A stretch of 64,000 nucleotides of DNA from Ralstonia condita (lineage in GTDB: Bacteria > Pseudomonadota > Gammaproteobacteria > Burkholderiales > Burkholderiaceae): contig NZ_CATYWO010000001.1 in assembly GCF_958405655.1 (NCBI RefSeq), positions 620,001 to 684,000 of the forward strand, written 5' to 3'. The notes below the pieces were generated by a model. The model saw only the letters and a program-made list of their open reading frames with translations. It was not told where the DNA came from and ran no database searches. The position numbers and the translations under genes were made by a program. Shown piece by piece: positions 26,598-34,911 of this stretch (the stretch's first letter is position 1; each line of letters opens with the position of its first letter).

Positions 26598-26902
26598 TTA
26601 CAGTGGCGCACCCAGGCCTGACCAAGTCTCTCCCGTCATGGGGTTGTAGTACCGCGGCGCCATGACACCCACTCCGGTACATGGGGCAGAATGCGCAGTC
26701 CATGCCGTTGGATTGCAAACCGGATGATGTCCCGTTGGAGGCGCGGCAGGGTTGCCTGACGTTCACGCCGGTGAGCAGCATGGCATTCCCGACTGACGGT
26801 CTTGAGTTCGCGCGCCCGTTTCTCCCGTGAGAGCCGATCCCATGTGTCCGGTTGCGGCATGTTGCGATCAATCTTTGCGCGTTGGCCGTCGTGATACGTC
26901 AA
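26598..26902 (-). pseudogene. probable decayed H-NS-like nucleoid protein gene
   Basis: The 3' part on the minus strand reads APRYYNPMTGETWSGLGAPL before TAA at 26598. This is close to the H-NS C-terminal DNA-binding motif (NPxTGxTWSGRGR), but the key Arg is Leu. The preceding part, in another frame from TTG at 26902, reads charged helical sequence (LPRLQRDIIRFAIQRHGL), like the H-NS linker helix. A frameshift must separate the two. The upstream start overlaps the end of tssA by four bases. Assignment rests on a short motif and is tentative. Confidence 0.4.
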
Positions 26903-27978
26903 TCATCCTGCGCCCATCGTTCCACGAGATCGGCCGGAATGGCCTGAAACACCTCATCAAAACCTTTGCCGGTCAAGCGCTCTGCTTGCTTGAGCAGCAG
27001 CGATACCGGACTGCTCGGCTCGTTGTGTTCAAACCAAAGCCGGGCGGAGCGAATCGTAGCGCGAACCGTGTCTCGATCCATGGGTATGGCAGGTTGCGCA
27101 TCACTAAGGCTGGTGCAGTTGGGGACTTCAGTATACACGTCACCGCACTCCAGGTTTCCAGTGTTTGACGATGGCGGGAGGGCCGGTGCTATCCGGCTCG
27201 GTTCTGTGACCGGGACCGCCGCTGCTGCCGATGTTGTGACTGTGTCCGTGGCCACGAACTCCAGCAGCTTAAGGAGCGGCTCCAGATCGGGATGCTCGCC
27301 CGGCAGATGGTCGCGAGCCCATGCGTCGATGGATGCCGCAAAGGCCGCCGCTTGGTCGAGCGCCGCCATCGCCGGGCTCTGCTGCTGCCGCAAATCCTGA
27401 AGCTGCTGCCGCACAGACTCCGACGCCAGCGCATCCGCCGGTCGAGGGATGCTGAGCGAGCGCTCCACGTCACGCATTTGCAGGCGCAGCACACCGTTGC
27501 AGGTGATGGCCAGTTCCCGGATGTCCTGCAAAAACCCCTGCGGATCCACCAAGGCAGCCAGCGCGTTGGCGCGCAACGCCGGGTCGACTTCGCCATCCAC
27601 CACCAGTTGCGGATGGATGGCCTCCGGCCACTTCGCCAACAGTTGCGCCAAGACGCCCAAGCCATCCCGTAAGCCGTTCGCGTTGTCCAGCCGGACCCGG
27701 CAGCGCAGCAACAGCACCAGCACACGAATATCGCGCGTGCGCTGCAGCAGGCGGCGGCAATCACGCTCCAGGTCGCTCCAGTTCACCGCCTCCGGTGTGC
27801 TGACGAATTCGCCGTACTGGGCGTCAGGCTTGGTCGCCGCCTTGGCTTGCAGTACCACAAACTCCGGGTCGTATTCCAGGTCATCCCCGCAGGGCTTTTC
27901 TTGGGAGATGGCCTCGTATAGCTCGGCGAACGCAGTGATGGGCTGCGCGGATACTGGATGCTTCGATTTCGTTTTCAT
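26899..27978 (-). CDS. tssA: T6SS protein TssA (ImpA N-terminal domain)
   Basis: 359 residues. TssA caps and coordinates sheath and tube assembly at the baseplate in the cytoplasm. The ImpA_N region is clear: CGDDLEYDPEFVVLQ (about 30-44), NWSDLERDCRRLLQRTRDIRVLVLL and GLRDGLGVLAQLLAKWPEAIHP (about residues 105-126). A variable middle is followed by a C-terminal helical part ending ERWAQDD. The ATG at 27978 was preferred to one at 27996, which would overlap tssG. It is the last intact gene of the minus-strand T6SS operon. Confidence 0.88.
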   Translation of the reverse strand: MKTKSKHPVSAQPITAFAELYEAISQEKPCGDDLEYDPEFVVLQAKAATKPDAQYGEFVSTPEAVNWSDLERDCRRLLQRTRDIRVLVLLLRCRVRLDNANGLRDGLGVLAQLLAKWPEAIHPQLVVDGEVDPALRANALAALVDPQGFLQDIRELAITCNGVLRLQMRDVERSLSIPRPADALASESVRQQLQDLRQQQSPAMAALDQAAAFAASIDAWARDHLPGEHPDLEPLLKLLEFVATDTVTTSAAAAVPVTEPSRIAPALPPSSNTGNLECGDVYTEVPNCTSLSDAQPAIPMDRDTVRATIRSARLWFEHNEPSSPVSLLLKQAERLTGKGFDEVFQAIPADLVERWAQDD

Positions 27979-27982
27979 CGCT

Positions 27983-29020
27983 TCAATGTTTTGCATACTG
28001 CTCTGGCTCGAACACCATGCCGGTGATGGCGCGGCCACTGTCGGGCTCTCCGAGCCAGGTTGACCAGCCCAGACTTTCGGAGGAACCCAGCACCGCCGGT
28101 GGCGCTGAGTCGGGAATGACCTGAAGCTCGACCTCCCACACGAACTCGTAGCCGACGAACGAGCGCACCCATTCGATGAGCACAGGCAAATCCCGCCCAT
28201 TCGGTGTGAAGTTCAGGTATTGCTTCAGGTCTAGCGGCCCAATCACCAAGCGGAATTTGTGTTGGCGATCCGGTACGGCTTCGCCCAGCATGGCGCCTTG
28301 CCCCATGACGCTGGGTGCGCCGGGGGCGCCCAGCAACGATTGCTCGGCTGGATCAATCGCAATCCAGTGCAGAACAAATTCCTCAAGCTTTACCGGCACG
28401 CCGAAGAAATGCGCCAGCGTGGCCGCAATGCCATCGGGGTTGCGCGCTTCCCGCACGTGATGGGCGCTGGCTGCCAATCGGGCATGCGAGGGCAACGGGC
28501 CCGCCATCTCTTTCGGCGCATGGCTCGCCAGCCATCCAACATAGCGCGAGAACACCTCATCGTCCCGGCGATCCAACCCCGCCGTCGATTGCGCATGCGC
28601 CCACGCCTGGTAGAACTGCGTGAGCGCGCGATGGTGGAACAGGTCCAGGAAATCCGCGGTGGTGCTGTCGCGGTGCGCCTCGGTCCGCTCACGCACGATC
28701 TCCGTGAAGTGGATCGGCAGCGCACCATTCGGACCCAGCATGCCCAGGCCGAAGAGCTGAATCCTGAGCTTGTCCCGCTGTTGTTGAATTTGCGCGATTT
28801 CACGCGGGGCGAAGGTGAGCGAGGCGACCTGTCCAATCCGAAAGGGCTCGTCACTCGGCCGCCTCGCATGACCAATCGGGGGACGATCCCGCTGCTGCGC
28901 GCTCAACTGACGCAGCAGCCCCAGGAAACTCAGCCGCCAGGGCGCTTGATGGAGCGGTGGCGCTGCTGGAGGATGCGTTCCTGCAGCGGGTGGTGTGTTG
29001 TCGTCGATTCCGCGATACAT
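27983..29020 (-). CDS. tssG: T6SS baseplate protein TssG
   Basis: 345 residues of the VasB/ImpH family, which forms the baseplate wedge with TssE, TssF and TssK. Typical segments are FRIGQVASLTFAPREI, LFGLGMLGPNGALPIHFTE and DFLDLFHHRALTQFYQAW (about residues 124-141), then FFGVPVKLEEFVLHW and LGEAVPDRQHKFRLVIGPL. Length is normal. The start is 3 bases from the tssF stop, which indicates coupled translation. Confidence 0.92.
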   Translation of the reverse strand: MYRGIDDNTPPAAGTHPPAAPPLHQAPWRLSFLGLLRQLSAQQRDRPPIGHARRPSDEPFRIGQVASLTFAPREIAQIQQQRDKLRIQLFGLGMLGPNGALPIHFTEIVRERTEAHRDSTTADFLDLFHHRALTQFYQAWAHAQSTAGLDRRDDEVFSRYVGWLASHAPKEMAGPLPSHARLAASAHHVREARNPDGIAATLAHFFGVPVKLEEFVLHWIAIDPAEQSLLGAPGAPSVMGQGAMLGEAVPDRQHKFRLVIGPLDLKQYLNFTPNGRDLPVLIEWVRSFVGYEFVWEVELQVIPDSAPPAVLGSSESLGWSTWLGEPDSGRAITGMVFEPEQYAKH

Positions 29021-29022
29021 GG

Positions 29023-30903
29023 CTAGACCGCGCTCCGGTTACCCATGCGCACGGGCCAGCGATGCACCCGCCCGCGCTGGATCGAGGTCAACTCCGTCTC
29101 CGTGAAGGCATTGACCGACACGTGCCGAGCAAGGAAGTGTTCCAGCACCACCCCAAACAGATACGGACTGATGCCCGAGAACCCCGTCTCATCCACCGTC
29201 AACTCGCATTGCACGCCACGTCCATAGAGGATCGGTCCCCTCCCGGGCAACCGTCGCGTAACCGGCAGGACCCTGGAGCCAATCAAGCTCTCGATCTGGC
29301 GCTGCTGCGCCAAGTCTTCGCTGGCCACGAAGAGGCGCAGCATGTCGCGCAGGCCCTGCCCCCCCTCGCGGTGATCTAGGTCCGTGAGCGACAGATAGTT
29401 GAAGCCCAGTTGACGGACCAAGCGCCAAGCCGTCTCACCCTCTGCAAAGGGCGGGCGCGGCGTGGAAGGCGGCCGGATCAGCCCAACCCCCGCCACCGGA
29501 ATGGAGTCCGGTGAGCGCAGGTCATTCAACCCTTTGCGCGGCACCAGCATCGGCAAATCCCGGTTGGTCGCCATGGCCTCGACCGACAGGTAGCGCAGGT
29601 CATTGGGGTAGGGCGTTTCGACCTGATCCACCAGCGAGACGAACACCTCGGTGCCGGTGTACTCTGTTCGCGTCCCGTGCTTGCGCCCGTGTTCGGATAC
29701 CAGCCGGCGTTCGCGCCGCATCGAGAAGTAGCGGCCGTGGTTGCCCTCATCGCTGTTGAGCGTGGAAAACAGCGGCCGGAAATCGACCGGTACACTGTGC
29801 TCGTTGGCCTGCCCTGACAGTTTTCGGATCGAAAATATCTCGTAATCCATCGGCCGGCGGCGATCGGCCACCAGATGAAACTCCGTGCGCCCCGGGTCAA
29901 TCTCCATCCGGTCGGCCCGCCTCGGGAACAGGTTGATGACGGGCGTGCAGAAGAGCGCGAACTGTCCCGCGTCCACCTGACTGGCCAAGGTTTGTGGCGA
30001 TTTTGACAGCAGCACCACGATCTCCGCCTCCCGGCCGTCGATCCGGGACAACCCAGGCGCCAACCCGTTGAGCCCAAAGAAATAAAATCGCTGCGGGCAC
30101 GCAAAGTACTCATGTACCAGGTTGTGCCCGTGGAACTTGTTCCAATCCAGCGGCAGCGCACTTTCATCAGGTGCCATGCCAACATGGCTCACCGCGCTGT
30201 TCGTGACAGCATGTAAGCGTTCACCCATGTCGCCCGGCTTGCCGACTAACGTGGCGCAGCCCGCGCTGTGCAGCAACTCGAACAGGTGCGACGCAATCTG
30301 GTCGTCGCCGCACAGGTGAATGGGCAGCGATTCCAAGCCGTTCAACTGCGCAAAGGTGGCGTCCAGAGTGAGCCGAAGCCGCAATCGCAGCGCCCCCTGC
30401 ACGGTCACATGCGCGGGCACAAAGCGTTCCAGCCGTTGAATGTCGGGCGGAATGCCCGTCAGTCGCGCCTCGGCAATCTCGATCGGCCAGAGCGACAGCG
30501 GTTGCGTCGTGCGGAACTCGCACTGCGTCGATTCGCCGGGCGGCGCCTTGGCGAGCAAGGGGGTACCGCGTGGTACTGGCTGCCCACGCGCGAGATCGCC
30601 TTCGCTGTGGCTCGGGTGGAACTGCGCTACCGCAATGGCGGGCGTGGGCGCCACATAGTTGGGATACACCACCTCCAGCAGCCGTTGGGTGAAGCGTGGA
30701 AACTCCGCGTCGAGCTTGATCTGCGTGCGCGCCGACAGAAAGCAGAACGCCTCGATCAGCCGCTCCACGTAGGGGTCGGCTATCTCAATGCCTTGCATGC
30801 CCAGACGTCTGGCCACCTTCGGGTGCTGCTTGGCGAATTCGCCCGCCAGCTCCCGCATGTAGACGAGTTCCCGGTTGTAGTAATCCAGCAGTTGCGGGTC
30901 CAT
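29023..30903 (-). CDS. tssF: T6SS baseplate protein TssF
   Basis: 626 residues of the VasA/ImpG family, the largest wedge subunit of the T6SS baseplate. The N terminus DPQLLDYYNRELVYMRELAG and AKQHPKVARRLGMQGIEIAD is diagnostic, followed by DPYVERLIEAFCFLSARTQ and FPRFTQRLLEVVYPNY. The C terminus ends with the RGVQCELTVDE and FGVVLEHFLARHVSVNAFTE region. Length matches the family, so it looks intact. Confidence 0.94.
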   Translation of the reverse strand: MDPQLLDYYNRELVYMRELAGEFAKQHPKVARRLGMQGIEIADPYVERLIEAFCFLSARTQIKLDAEFPRFTQRLLEVVYPNYVAPTPAIAVAQFHPSHSEGDLARGQPVPRGTPLLAKAPPGESTQCEFRTTQPLSLWPIEIAEARLTGIPPDIQRLERFVPAHVTVQGALRLRLRLTLDATFAQLNGLESLPIHLCGDDQIASHLFELLHSAGCATLVGKPGDMGERLHAVTNSAVSHVGMAPDESALPLDWNKFHGHNLVHEYFACPQRFYFFGLNGLAPGLSRIDGREAEIVVLLSKSPQTLASQVDAGQFALFCTPVINLFPRRADRMEIDPGRTEFHLVADRRRPMDYEIFSIRKLSGQANEHSVPVDFRPLFSTLNSDEGNHGRYFSMRRERRLVSEHGRKHGTRTEYTGTEVFVSLVDQVETPYPNDLRYLSVEAMATNRDLPMLVPRKGLNDLRSPDSIPVAGVGLIRPPSTPRPPFAEGETAWRLVRQLGFNYLSLTDLDHREGGQGLRDMLRLFVASEDLAQQRQIESLIGSRVLPVTRRLPGRGPILYGRGVQCELTVDETGFSGISPYLFGVVLEHFLARHVSVNAFTETELTSIQRGRVHRWPVRMGNRSAV

Positions 30904-30907
30904 GGGC

Positions 30908-31429
30908 TCAGCTTGCGTGAATGGATTGGAGGTTCATCTTGCCGGTCTCCAGGTCGAGCGAACTCTGGGCCGTAAACGCCATCGGATACGGGTCCATGTG
31001 GATCAAACCGCGGATCTCAAAGACAAGCGTGTTGTAGCGCGTCGGCGCGTCTTCATCGCCCAGCGGGCGAACACCGAGCGAGCCGGGAATGAGTCGTGGC
31101 TCATAGTCCAGAATCGCCCGGCGGACGATCGAAACGATGTCGGTCCACTTGTGCGTCGAGAGATAGCTGCCGGCCACGGGCGGCACGCCGTAATTGACCG
31201 TCGAGCGCGCCACCGCTGGATACTTGGCGCGGTCGATTTCGTCTTCGCGGTTGGTGGTGTTGAGCAGGTAGGTCAGGTCGCGTTGGATAATCTCGCGTAT
31301 CTGCGAGCGGCTCACCGTGTACTCGCTGGCGTTCTCGGTTTCCCGTAGCGGTGCATCGTCGCGCAGGCGGTCGAAGAGCGTCGGCAATAACTGCGTATTG
31401 GGCCGCTTGGGTGTGCGATGTCCGCTCAT
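30908..31429 (-). CDS. tssE: T6SS baseplate protein TssE (gp25-like)
   Basis: 173 residues. The gp25/lysozyme-like domain nucleates the sheath on the baseplate. The N terminus is LLPTLFDRLRDDAP, the middle has EIIQRDLTYLLNT, and the core shows NYGVPPVAGSY and the helix TDIVSIVRRAILDYEPRLIP with the conserved YEPRL motif. The start was placed at ATG 31429 because the frame upstream is non-homologous Arg-rich sequence overlapping the tagJ gene. It overlaps tagJ by four bases (31426-31429). Confidence 0.92.
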   Translation of the reverse strand: MSGHRTPKRPNTQLLPTLFDRLRDDAPLRETENASEYTVSRSQIREIIQRDLTYLLNTTNREDEIDRAKYPAVARSTVNYGVPPVAGSYLSTHKWTDIVSIVRRAILDYEPRLIPGSLGVRPLGDEDAPTRYNTLVFEIRGLIHMDPYPMAFTAQSSLDLETGKMNLQSIHAS

Positions 31430-32259
31430 GCGCCGTGCTCGAAGGTCAGCGAGATGACGTCGAGCAGGCCAACGTCGCCCGTATCGGTCATCCACGTCTT
31501 TTGTCCCAGCGCAATGACGCCGGTCTGACCAACGTCGGTCCAATGCGTCTCGCGTGCCAGTTGGAGCGCCTCGACACTGTGCTCGGAACGCGAATAGCGC
31601 GCGGGCGTGAAGCCACGGCAGACGGCGCCGTCGATCAGGGTCACTGTGGCGGGCCGCCAGATCAGGTCGAGCAACCCTGTGACTGGCTGCATCTCCAGTT
31701 TGCGCATCTGCGTAAACGGCAGCCATGCATAGCGCCCCGCCGAAATCAGCTCGCACGTCGGCCCGTAGCGGGTATCGCTGTCGGTGATCCAGCCAAACGG
31801 CGTGCCATCGTGCGTGCCTGCGGGCGCGGCAGCCTCGGAGAGCGCCTGCTCGCGGCAGCGATCCGCTTTATCAAGGTTGTTTTCTCGAGCCAGCTTCAGC
31901 GCATCGAGTAGTGGCAGCATCCAAGCGGGGGATGCCAACAAGGCGCCCGGCTCGCGCTCGCCGTTGAGCACGGCAGCGCGGAAGATCTCGGCCCGGATCA
32001 AGTCTCGATAGACGTGCGCGGTCTGCGCAAAGTCGGGTGCCAACTGGGTAGCCATCTGCAATTGCTTGAGGGCACGCGGCCAATCCCCCACTAGGCAAAG
32101 CCACTGGAACAGCGGCCAGCGCGCGTCGAGTGCGGCGGGTTGCTGGCGCACGCGCGCTTCCGCAGCTTGCAAGGCGAGAGAAACCGATCCAGCGTCTTGA
32201 AGGACGGCGGTGAGCCCCGGGCTGAATGGCTGATTAGACACCAAGGCAATCGTGGTCAT
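31426..32259 (-). CDS. tagJ: T6SS accessory protein TagJ (ImpE family)
   Basis: 277 residues. ImpE/TagJ proteins bind the sheath protein TssB in T6SS clusters that have them. The N-terminal half has a helical repeat character (AEARVRQQPAALDARWPLFQWLCLVGDWPRAL), followed by YRDLIRAEIFRAAVLNGEREP. The C-terminal ImpE domain contains FGWITDSDTRYGPTCELISAGRY and WRPATVTLIDG. Overlaps of four bases with both neighbours indicate a tightly coupled operon. Its usual partner tssB is not in this window. Confidence 0.85.
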   Translation of the reverse strand: MTTIALVSNQPFSPGLTAVLQDAGSVSLALQAAEARVRQQPAALDARWPLFQWLCLVGDWPRALKQLQMATQLAPDFAQTAHVYRDLIRAEIFRAAVLNGEREPGALLASPAWMLPLLDALKLARENNLDKADRCREQALSEAAAPAGTHDGTPFGWITDSDTRYGPTCELISAGRYAWLPFTQMRKLEMQPVTGLLDLIWRPATVTLIDGAVCRGFTPARYSRSEHSVEALQLARETHWTDVGQTGVIALGQKTWMTDTGDVGLLDVISLTFEHGA

Positions 32260-32831
32260 GGTTGTTCTTCTCCGGCTTGTGCCGCGGGCAGATAGGCGCT
32301 GTCCATCGACACCAGGTGATGCTCGCGGCGGGTCAATGCAGCGGTCATGCCGTGCCGCTGATGTGTGCCGATGTCACCGGCAAAGAGCAGCAAGACATCC
32401 GGCGTGGTGGGCGGCGTTAAGAGCCGGCGGGTGTCGAGAGAGTCCATCGTGCCGATGAGATCGTTGATTCCGGATGGCCCGGAGAGCAGATCGAGCAGGC
32501 TGCTGGCGTCACCATCGGTGCCTGCCCATGGATGCTTCGACGGCGTATCCGCCTCCGGCAGCGCGGTGGACCGCTCAACCAACGCCGATTGGCGGTAGGT
32601 GCTGGTCAACTCCGGGTTGCGCAGCACGGCCTCTGCTTCACGCTGAAGCTGCGCCAACGGGTCCAACATCGCATCCTGCACCTCCCGCGAGGGCAGGTGA
32701 GGCATGGGCGTGCCGGTGTGTCGCAACAAGGCAAACGGGTCGTCCAGATTCCGCATCGCGTCGCCGCGTCCTGCGGGTACGAGATCGTCGAGTAAGCCGC
32801 CCTCGTGCTGGTTGAGTTGTTGGTGCTCCAT
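32256..32831 (-). CDS. T6SS-associated protein, TagK-like
   Basis: 191 residues, cytoplasmic, no signal. The C-terminal half (LLDLLSGPSGINDLIGTMDSL, then PDVLLLFAGD) resembles the TagK domain found in T6SS clusters of Burkholderiaceae. The N-terminal half is acidic and poorly conserved. It is the first gene of the minus-strand T6SS operon, and its stop overlaps the tagJ start by four bases. The ATG at 32831 was chosen because upstream in-frame sequence enters the AT-rich intergenic region. Family assignment is moderate. Confidence 0.6.
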   Translation of the reverse strand: MEHQQLNQHEGGLLDDLVPAGRGDAMRNLDDPFALLRHTGTPMPHLPSREVQDAMLDPLAQLQREAEAVLRNPELTSTYRQSALVERSTALPEADTPSKHPWAGTDGDASSLLDLLSGPSGINDLIGTMDSLDTRRLLTPPTTPDVLLLFAGDIGTHQRHGMTAALTRREHHLVSMDSAYLPAAQAGEEQP

Positions 32832-33288
32832 GATTTCCACGCGCAAATAGACTGAAAGATTGAAACGCAGCACATGATATTTGCAAGCGCGATGCATTTC
32901 GTAATGCAAATTATTTTAAATTCAATATTCTCAATATAAGAATTAAGTAAAATATAATTCAAGGATTCGGATGAAATAAATTGTCAATATTCATGGAGGG
33001 GCGCATTTCTGTGTGTCTCGTATGTTATTTGTGGTGCTCTCGGGTGTTGATCTATATTAAAACATAGGGCTTGGAGATGACCGTCTGACAAGGGTATTTT
33101 GTGTTTCTTTTTCATAACATGATTTCTGACGTTGTTGGCGCAAGAAATGTAAATTAGCATTGAAATTTGTAGTGCATAATTTCAATTGCGCTGAGTGGTT
33201 GGTCCAACGTATTCTAAAAATAAGAGCCAATTCAGGCCGCCCGGAATAGGTGGTCGGAATTTCAAGGGAATTCACAAGAATAGTTTCA
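32832..33288. promoter_or_regulatory. AT-rich divergent T6SS control region
   Basis: 457 bases between the two oppositely directed T6SS operons. From about 32860 to 33240 the sequence is strikingly AT-rich (runs such as AAATTATTTTAAATTC near 32909), unlike the GC-rich surroundings. It must hold both operon promoters. No gene is credible inside it. Such composition is expected for xenogeneic (H-NS/MvaT-type) silencing targets. Confidence 0.6.
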
Positions 33289-34911
33289 ATGGATATATCG
33301 CGTCAGGCGCTGTTCGGCCGACTCAATCCCACCCTGTTCAAGGCCATCGAGAGCGCGACAGCGTTCTGCAAGTTGCGCGGCAACCCGTATGTGGAGGTGG
33401 TGCACTGGCTGCATCAGTTGCTGCAGGCGCCGGATGGCGATCTCCAGCGGGTTTTGACGTACGCGGGCGTGGACCGGTCCGTGCTTGATGCTGACTTGAC
33501 CCGCGCGCTGGCCGCGTTGCCGACTGGCGCCACGTCCATCAGCGACTTCGCCTTCCAGATCGAAACCGCCATCGAACGTGCCTGGGTGTTCGCCACGCTG
33601 GGCTTTGCTGACGGCCGTGTGCGCGGTGCCTATCTGCTGACCGCGCTGCTCAAGACGCCGGAGCTGCGTCGCACGATGCTCGCCATCTCGAACCAGTTCG
33701 CCAAGGTGCGCGTTGACGATTTGGTGGAGACCGTGCCAGCGTTGGTCGCGCAATCGCCGGAGAGTGGCGAGGCTGCCTATGACGGCAGCGGTCTGGAGTC
33801 CGCCACGCCTGGCGAGGCCAGTGGTGCCATGGCTGCATCCAAGTCGGGCAAGTCCGCGCTGGGCCAGTATTGTCGCGATCTCACCCAGGCGGCCCGTGCT
33901 GGCGAACTCGACCCCGTCATCGGCCGTGAGCACGAAATCCGCACGATGGCGGACATTCTGCTGCGTCGCCGTCAGAACAATCCGCTTATCACGGGCGAAG
34001 CCGGTGTCGGCAAGACCGCAGTGATCGAAGGCTTGGCCCAGGCCATTGCCTCTGACGAAGTGCCTCCGAGCCTGAAGGGCGTACGGTTGCTCAGCCTGGA
34101 TGTCGGCGCGCTGTTGGCCGGCGCGAGCATGAGGGGCGAGTTTGAGGCGCGCCTGAAGGGCGTACTGGAGGAGGCCGCCAACCGGTACAAGGAATCAGCC
34201 AGCGATTCGCTCAACGCCAACCGCAAGACCTTCGAAGGGAAAGACGCCTACGCCGAGCAACGCGAAACCGGACATGGCGACGCCGCCAGCGAGGCGTCCA
34301 TGCGTTACGACCAAAACGCCGGCATTCGACAAAAAGCGCGCCGTGCGATCTACGACGGCAGCGGTGGCAAGCAATGGTTTGGCCCCGATGGCGCGCTCAA
34401 TTTTTTTGGCAAGCGCTTCAACGAAGACGACATCAGCAAGATGAGCGCAGCCAAGCACGTCGACATCAATGGCACGGACTTTGGAGCATTTGAAAAGACC
34501 CAGCGCATGGGCTTGCTTGCGAAGGGCGCCGACCAGCAGGCGACCAACCACTCCACCATCCTGACCAACCCCGAGCACAGCGAGCACGTGCTGGCCTATG
34601 ACGTGGACGTGGGGCTGTGCCAGTTCAGCAATGCGCAGATGAACCAGTTGCGCAGGATGGCGGATTGGCGGTGGTGTGAGCCGAAAGAAGAATACGGCGA
34701 CTATTTCCCGCCGGGGCGAGATGCCGACAAAGACATCGAATTCGAGTATTACGGCACGGCTCAATTGGGAGGAAAGAAGCTGATGGAGGTCGCCAAGTTC
34801 GACCCAGAGAAGGGGGCGCTTTCCGTTCTCAAGATTGAGGCTGAGCGCAACTGGGCTCCGGTCCTGCAATCGCAGCACAAACCGAAGAACTCCGACTCGC
34901 GCTACGCATGA
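33289..34911 (+). pseudogene. ClpV (TssH) N-terminal part fused in frame to a Tle3-like effector C-terminus
   Basis: 540 codons. Residues 1-295 are ClpV, the AAA+ unfoldase that recycles the T6SS sheath: Clp_N-like repeats (1-140), then DPVIGREHEIRTMADILLRR, Walker A GEAGVGKT (236-243) and MRGEFEARLKGVLEE. The expected Walker B (LFIDE), arginine fingers and the entire second AAA domain are missing. From about residue 296 the sequence changes to AANRYKESASDSLNANRKTF and later NHSTILTNPEHSEHVLAYDV, which resembles the end of Tle3-type T6SS phospholipase effectors, and the next gene is tla3-like. The junction is near 34165-34180. As ClpV it must be inactive. Whether the chimera is made is unknown. 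Confidence 0.78.

Noticed and set aside
33057..33275. 72-codon minus-strand frame in the AT-rich region between the T6SS operons
   Set aside because: No ribosome binding site, no recognisable motif, and composition like random AT-rich sequence.
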